Shown here: one piece after another, positions 15,913 through 19,414 of the stretch
Layout: each line of letters starts with the position of its first letter
Numbering within the stretch: position 1 is the stretch's first letter
NCBI GenBank assembly: GCA_964452045.1
Contig: CAYVKM010000070.1
Coordinates: 1 to 19,414 of the forward strand
Reading direction: 5' to 3'
DNA length: 19,414 bases
Source: CAYVKM01 sp964452045
GTDB lineage: Bacteria > Calditrichota > Calditrichia > RBG-13-44-9
Program-made: the position numbers and the translations under genes
The notes under the pieces: generated by a model
What the model was told of the DNA's origin: nothing
Database searches by the model: none
Seen by the model: the letters and a program-made list of their open reading frames with translations, nothing else

Positions 15913-16937
15913 ATTTCGTTTTAACAGGGAGTATCTGTTTTCTCATTTTCTGGCAATCGTGTCACGGACCTGTGAAAACCGACCAGCAACCCCTCTGGAC
16001 CTTCCAGGCGCATCTACCGGTTGTTTCGCTGCAAGATCTGGATGAAATCCGAATCGGAATCAGATCGGCTAGTCATTTTTATGTGCAGGATAAAGCCGAT
16101 GGTCATTTAGTGACCGATATACCGCTTCCGGCATACGGCCTTGGCGGGGCGGTTCTGGACGATTACTTTCTCTATTTTGGCGGTTCGGATTTCTATTTCC
16201 GGTGCTACGACATTCGGGAAAACAAAACTGTTTGGGAGTATCCCACCGGCATGGAAAATGAAGCCACACCGGTGCTGGATTCCACTGCGGTTTACTGGGG
16301 TTCAATGGATAGTGTGGTATATGCCGTTCATAAAATAACCGGCGAGACCCTCTGGCAGTTCAGGACCGGCTGCCATATTCACGGCCAACCAGTGATTGCA
16401 GACAGTTTGCTGATCATAGGTTCCTGGGACACCTATTTGTATGCGTTGAACCGGAAAACCGGTCATCTGGTCTGGAAATTTGCTGCGCAGGCTGGTATCG
16501 ATCAAACACCTGTCATCATTGACCAGACGATCTGGCTGCCGGATTACGACTATCGCATCTATGCACTGGACCTGCAAACCGGACAGTTAAAGTACCAGTT
16601 TACCGCAGAGAACGCTTTTGAGTTTGGCGGTGCACAATGGAAAAATCAGTTTATTTGCACGGGCATCGATCGCAATTTTTACTTTGTCGATACTGATCAG
16701 CACCGGGTTACCATCAGGGGAAAGTCCCCGGTAGCGGTTTCCTGTTCACCGGTGGTTCATGAGGATTGGCTTTTCACCGGGCAATACGACGGCAGTTTGT
16801 ATCGCTGGAAACTGCCTGATATGGAAAAGGAGTTACTGTATCAATTTGATGACCGGGTACTCACTATTTTGTCGGATGGAAAGTATGTATGGGCTGCTTC
16901 CTGGGACGGAGGGTTGGTTTGCCTTACGGTAAAATAG
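15891..16937 (+). CDS. PQQ-like beta-propeller repeat lipoprotein
   Basis: 348 residues. The N-terminus has two positively placed residues, a hydrophobic stretch (5-20) and WQSC ending at Cys24, a plausible though atypical lipobox, so export and lipidation are likely. The rest is a run of PQQ-like propeller blades with the recurrent 'xxxYALxxxTGxxxWxF' pattern: NKTVWEYPTG (111-120), VYAVHKITGETLWQF (143-157), LYALNRKTGHLVWKF (183-197), IYALDLQTGQLKYQF (223-237), and weaker blades to SWDGGLVCL (337-345). Such propellers act as scaffolds (BamB-like) or, in quinoproteins, bind PQQ. No dehydrogenase residues or haem motif are seen, so a structural or binding role is favoured. The ATG lies inside the glycosyltransferase gene (22-base overlap). 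It may help assemble or recognise the glycosylated product. Confidence 0.88.
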   Translation: MAKSFLINFVLTGSICFLIFWQSCHGPVKTDQQPLWTFQAHLPVVSLQDLDEIRIGIRSASHFYVQDKADGHLVTDIPLPAYGLGGAVLDDYFLYFGGSDFYFRCYDIRENKTVWEYPTGMENEATPVLDSTAVYWGSMDSVVYAVHKITGETLWQFRTGCHIHGQPVIADSLLIIGSWDTYLYALNRKTGHLVWKFAAQAGIDQTPVIIDQTIWLPDYDYRIYALDLQTGQLKYQFTAENAFEFGGAQWKNQFICTGIDRNFYFVDTDQHRVTIRGKSPVAVSCSPVVHEDWLFTGQYDGSLYRWKLPDMEKELLYQFDDRVLTILSDGKYVWAASWDGGLVCLTVK

Positions 16938-16943
16938 GGATTA

Positions 16944-17153
16944 TTAAACTGTATAGGTAAACCGGTGTTTTTCCGGGTCCCATTTCTTCGCTTTATTTGC
17001 AATTTTTTTCAATATTTCTTCAGGAGTTTCCTCCGTTTGTTCGACCAAAATGTTTAACAGTTCTTGCTGAAGAGAACGCCGGTGTTTTTTGGCACGTTTT
17101 TTTAGCTTTTCGAGGAGTTCTTCCGGGACGTTCCGAATAAGAAGATTTTTCAT
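16944..17153 (-). CDS. Orphan FitA-like ribbon-helix-helix antitoxin
   Basis: 69 residues. Positions 1-40 (KNLLIRNVPEELLEKLKKRA, then HRRSLQQELLNIL) are a typical FitA/Arc-type ribbon-helix-helix DNA-binding domain: a beta-strand with alternating residues, then two helices. The charged, amphipathic C-terminus (41-69) would be the toxin-binding tail. In FitAB/VapBC pairs the PIN-domain toxin gene follows directly. Here the gene stops 6 bases from the convergent propeller gene, so no toxin is present. The ATG has AGGAGAA at 17158-17164, and a perfect palindromic operator and a promoter sit upstream, so expression looks intact and autoregulated. It may be a remnant, a solitary antitoxin, or a regulator of other loci. 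Confidence 0.83.
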   Translation of the reverse strand: MKNLLIRNVPEELLEKLKKRAKKHRRSLQQELLNILVEQTEETPEEILKKIANKAKKWDPEKHRFTYTV

Positions 17154-17163
17154 TAGATTCTCC

Positions 17164-17182
17164 TGCTATCAAATTGATAGCA
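17164..17182. promoter_or_regulatory. Perfect palindromic operator of the RHH antitoxin
   Basis: TGCTATCAA (17164-17172), one A, then TTGATAGCA (17174-17182): two exact 9-base inverted arms. It touches the antitoxin's Shine-Dalgarno and spans the transcription start expected from the promoter at 17185-17213. That is the layout of an autorepressor site for a dimeric ribbon-helix-helix protein. Confidence 0.65.
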
Positions 17183-17184
17183 TT

Positions 17185-17213
17185 AATTTAATGAGATTAA
17201 TCGTTTATTACAA
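17185..17213 (-). promoter_or_regulatory. Candidate promoter of the RHH antitoxin
   Basis: On the minus strand TTGTAA (17208-17213, 4 of 6 to consensus) is followed after exactly 17 bases by TAAATT (17185-17190, 4 of 6). Transcription would start near 17178, within the palindrome. It sits in the 84-base gap after dinB, so the antitoxin need not depend on dinB transcription. Confidence 0.5.
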
Positions 17214-17237
17214 CAGATTCATCCGGAGACATTTAAC

Positions 17238-18479
17238 TCATCTGGTCAACGCCGGGGAGTGCAGCACATACCCGCTTTTTTCGATACGGTATTTTTTCCG
17301 CAGCTCCAGCGTATCCGCCGGCAGGATGGCCATAAAGCCAAATCTTTCCCGGATTTCATCCACCGCGGCGTCCAGCATTTCCAGCCGGCTTTCCTGGTCG
17401 AACAATTTCAATTGGAGATTACGCCATTCGATCTGGGTAATCCAGACCCCGACAAAACGAATGCGCAACCGGCGAAAGGGGAGACGGTTGAGAATTTTCT
17501 CTACTTCCTCAAAAATTTCCGCAGCACTGTCTGTTGCCTGGGGCAATACCTGCGAGACATTGTGCTGGGTGAAATCGGAATAACGGATTTTAACTCCCAC
17601 CCGCCTGCAGAGCAGTTCCTGCTGACGCAGTTTGCCGGCAATACGTTCGGTAAGATATTGCAGGGCCGCTGTAACTACTTCCCGGTCGGTGGTATCTTCT
17701 TCAAAAGTTGTTTCGCGGCTGATCTGCTTGGGTAAAATACGGGGTTCGACCTCCCGGCGATCGATGCCGTTGGCCAGTTCCCACATCTTCTGCCCGTTGA
17801 TACCGAACATCTCCGTCAACACAACTTTTGGCAGGCTGGCCAGTTGGCCAACCGTAAAAATGCCCAGTTCCACCAGTCTTTCCCTGGCAACCCGTCCCAC
17901 CCCGGGGAGCTCATCCGCCGGCAGGGGCGCCAGAAAATTCCTCTCGCTGCCGGGCGGTACATAGACGATGCCCTTCGGTTTTTTCAGACCGGAGGCAATC
18001 CGGGCAATTGCCTTGTTTTGTCCGATCCCGATGGATATGCCAAGGTGGAGGGCGTTCTCCACATCCTGCCGGATGCGCCGGGCAATTTCGGTGGGGTGGG
18101 GGTGCAAGTGGAGCGTACCGGTCATATCCAGGTAGGCATCATCCAGGGAGGTAAACTCCACCAGCGGGGTATAGCACAGATAAATTTCCTGCATCACCAG
18201 CGATGCTGCCTGGTAGTGCTGGTAATTACCTTTCAGGAATGTCGCTTCGGGACAGATGCGTTTGGCTTTTACCAGGGGCATACCCATGTGTATGCCGCAG
18301 GCCCGGGCCTCGTAGCTGGCGGTATGCACCACCCCGCGCTGGGTTTCGCTGCCGCCTACCACTACTGGTTTGCCGCGCAGTACCGGATTAAATCCCTGTT
18401 CCACCGAGGCAAAAAACGCATCGGCATCGATGTGCAAAATAAGCCGGGAAGATACTTTATCGTTTTGAAAATCGATCAT
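17238..18479 (-). CDS. dinB: Y-family DNA polymerase IV (DinB)
   Basis: 413 residues, a translesion polymerase. The palm starts with LHIDADAFFASVEQ (15-28), whose Asp18 is a catalytic metal ligand; YEARACGIHMGMP (56-68) is the finger/palm nucleotide-binding region; SLDDAYLD (111-118) carries the second carboxylate pair. In most DinB proteins this reads S-[IL]-D-E, so the usual Glu is Asp114 here. GIGQNKAIARIASGLKKPKG (151-170) and LPGVGRVARERL (191-202) are the palm and thumb helix-hairpin-helix. The little-finger domain spans about 250-350, and QLKLF (356-360) is a near-perfect beta-clamp motif. About 50 residues follow it (RLEMLDAAVDEIRERFGF), a tail seen in many DinB homologues. DUF5131 lies 90 bases upstream on the same strand, so joint transcription is possible. 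No known SOS box was recognised upstream. Confidence 0.96.
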   Translation of the reverse strand: MIDFQNDKVSSRLILHIDADAFFASVEQGFNPVLRGKPVVVGGSETQRGVVHTASYEARACGIHMGMPLVKAKRICPEATFLKGNYQHYQAASLVMQEIYLCYTPLVEFTSLDDAYLDMTGTLHLHPHPTEIARRIRQDVENALHLGISIGIGQNKAIARIASGLKKPKGIVYVPPGSERNFLAPLPADELPGVGRVARERLVELGIFTVGQLASLPKVVLTEMFGINGQKMWELANGIDRREVEPRILPKQISRETTFEEDTTDREVVTAALQYLTERIAGKLRQQELLCRRVGVKIRYSDFTQHNVSQVLPQATDSAAEIFEEVEKILNRLPFRRLRIRFVGVWITQIEWRNLQLKLFDQESRLEMLDAAVDEIRERFGFMAILPADTLELRKKYRIEKSGYVLHSPALTR

Positions 18480-18569
18480 ATAGCTGAGTGGTTAAGGTTA
18501 AAAGAAAAGTGTAGTTAAAACCGAAGTGTTTTGGAATGTGGAGTATCCGGGAGTGTCGAAATCATTTAC

Positions 18570-19310
18570 TTATACTGCTTCACGCTGAAACACCGGATGG
18601 TCGGAATATGGTAATTCATCCCAGGTTTTTCCCTCCAGCAAACGCCCATTTTTCTTCTTGTTTTTTCCGCCCCACTGTTTGAAGAAAAAGGGGACATTTT
18701 CTTCCAGACACTGTTCTTTAATTTTCAGTATCCAGTCTGTTTTTATTGGCCGGGCTTTGGGTCCGGATTCGCCACCGACAATCACCCAGTCAATATTGGA
18801 AAGATTTAGAGCGGGGAGGGGGCCCAATAAAGGTTCCAGAGAGAGAAACTTGATTTTTGCACCGGTTTTGCGGAGATGGTCGATCCGGAAAGTATAATCA
18901 CTGTTTTCGACACTAACTCCCATCCATACATTTTGGGGCCAGGACAGATATCGGTGCACTTCCAGCAGCCGTTCGGACCGTTTGGTCAGGACCTGAAAGA
19001 CATGCCAGTCGGCCTGGTTCATTACATCAAAAACTCTCTGAATGAATTCAAGAGGAACATCTTTATGAAACAGGTCGCTCATGGAATTTACAAAGATCAT
19101 CTGCGGTTTTTTCCAGGATAACGGTTGTTCCACCACATGTTCATGAAGAGTTAGTTTAAACCCGTTCCGGTAATTCGGCTGACCCATAGCCTGCAAACGT
19201 TTGGCAAACCGCTCCGCATAACAGAATTTGCAGCCGGGGCTAATTTTATTGCAACCGGTCAGCGGATTCCAGGTGGATTCGGTCCATTCGATTCTGCTTT
19301 TAGTAGCCAT
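18570..19310 (-). CDS. DUF5131 (phage Gp37/Gp68) three-Cys-motif, radical-SAM-like protein
   Basis: 246 residues from the ATG at 19310 (MATKSRIEWTESTWNPLTGC...), the usual family start; a TTG at 19400 in the same frame would add 30 unrelated residues. Cys20, Cys27 and Cys30 form the CX6CX2C 'three-Cys motif', presumably binding a [4Fe-4S] cluster, followed by YAERFAKRL (31-39). Other family blocks are MIFVNSMSDLFH (71-82), VLTKRSERL (107-115), WMGVSVEN (129-136), FLSLEPLLGPL (155-165), IVGGESGPKARP (177-188) and FFFKQWGG (208-215). The family is common in phages and bacterial chromosomes, often next to TcmP; its reaction is not established as far as I know. It lies between a possible TcmP remnant (25 bases upstream) and dinB (90 bases downstream). 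Despite the family name there are no other phage genes here. Confidence 0.9.
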   Translation of the reverse strand: MATKSRIEWTESTWNPLTGCNKISPGCKFCYAERFAKRLQAMGQPNYRNGFKLTLHEHVVEQPLSWKKPQMIFVNSMSDLFHKDVPLEFIQRVFDVMNQADWHVFQVLTKRSERLLEVHRYLSWPQNVWMGVSVENSDYTFRIDHLRKTGAKIKFLSLEPLLGPLPALNLSNIDWVIVGGESGPKARPIKTDWILKIKEQCLEENVPFFFKQWGGKNKKKNGRLLEGKTWDELPYSDHPVFQREAV

Positions 19311-19335
19311 AGTATACTTTAATATCTGATTAGCA

Positions 19336-19413
19336 TTATTCCAAGATATTTTGAGCAATCTTAACGGCAGTTTTTGCAACTTTCGGGTTGCTTGCTGCAA
19401 AACATAAAAAATA
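19336..19413 (-). CDS. C-terminal end of a gene entering from the right edge, possibly TcmP
   Basis: An open frame enters from the right edge and encodes YFLCFAASNPKVAKTAVKIA, then QNILE and a TAA stop (19336-19338). The stop is 25 bases before the DUF5131 start, on the same strand in a different frame. The end pattern, a hydrophobic strand Y-F-L-x-F-A followed by an amphipathic helix, recalls the C-terminus of three-Cys-motif partner proteins (TcmP), which usually neighbour DUF5131. With only 25 residues the assignment rests mostly on context, and even its coding status is not certain. Confidence 0.4.
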   Translation of the reverse strand, partial: YFLCFAASNPKVAKTAVKIAQNILE

Positions 19414-19414
19414 A

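Noticed and set aside
18480..18515. Sequence TAGCTGAGTGGTTAAGG resembling the D-arm of a class II tRNA, just upstream of dinB.
   Set aside because: No acceptor, anticodon or T-arm follows in the next 80 bases; a chance likeness is simplest.
17259..18518. Plus-strand open frames opposite dinB, up to 224 codons.
   Set aside because: Antisense shadows of a clearly coding gene; their translations match no family and have no ribosome site.
18570..19310. Phage Gp37/Gp68 family name taken as a sign of a prophage.
   Set aside because: The family is widespread in bacterial chromosomes and no other phage gene is nearby.

Overview
This is an ordinary-looking chromosomal segment from a bacterium of moderate, slightly AT-rich base composition. 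No phage structural genes, transposases, CRISPR arrays or rRNA are visible. Gene content (an AmmeMemoRadiSam radical SAM enzyme, a stand-alone Mut7-C protein, a second-type DNA polymerase III alpha subunit with DinB, a TrkH with an extra N-terminal membrane module) and the often weak Shine-Dalgarno sites suggest an environmental lineage, perhaps of the FCB/Calditrichota-like kind. That placement is a guess from gene style; no phylogenetic marker settles it.

Left part (1-8021): the 3' half of a tRNA-Ser and its terminator, then a membrane-anchored glycerophosphodiester phosphodiesterase on the plus strand. It converges on an M20 peptidase across a shared hairpin. A minus-strand run of four genes follows, in transcription order: a small two-helix membrane protein, lon, a CbpA-type J-protein, and a Mut7-C protein whose nuclease residues look eroded. 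This is a protein-quality-control operon. Further right is a minus-strand amrS radical SAM gene with a good sigma70-like promoter and no Memo or AMMECR1 partner nearby.

Middle (8264-11134): a plus-strand pair, a TrkH-family K+ transporter with about 145 extra N-terminal residues and, 3 bases after its stop codon, a membrane-anchored SGNH hydrolase.

Right part (11182-19414): a probable mutasome/DNA-damage neighbourhood. A PHP-containing C-family polymerase without the C-terminal tau-binding domain (DnaE2/DnaE3 style) and a Y-family DinB polymerase lie on the minus strand, both with candidate clamp-binding motifs. Between them sit an overlapping plus-strand pair, a GT39-type glycosyltransferase and a PQQ-propeller lipoprotein, and an orphan ribbon-helix-helix antitoxin with a perfect 19-bp palindromic operator over its predicted transcription start. 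Upstream of dinB on the same strand is a three-Cys-motif DUF5131 (phage Gp37/Gp68) radical-SAM-like protein. Before that, running off the window, is a C-terminal fragment that may be its usual partner TcmP.

The best leads are the DUF5131 (plus possible TcmP)/dinB/dnaE neighbourhood, the orphan antitoxin with its operator, the degenerate Mut7-C in the lon operon, and the extended TrkH. I see no clear-cut undescribed system.
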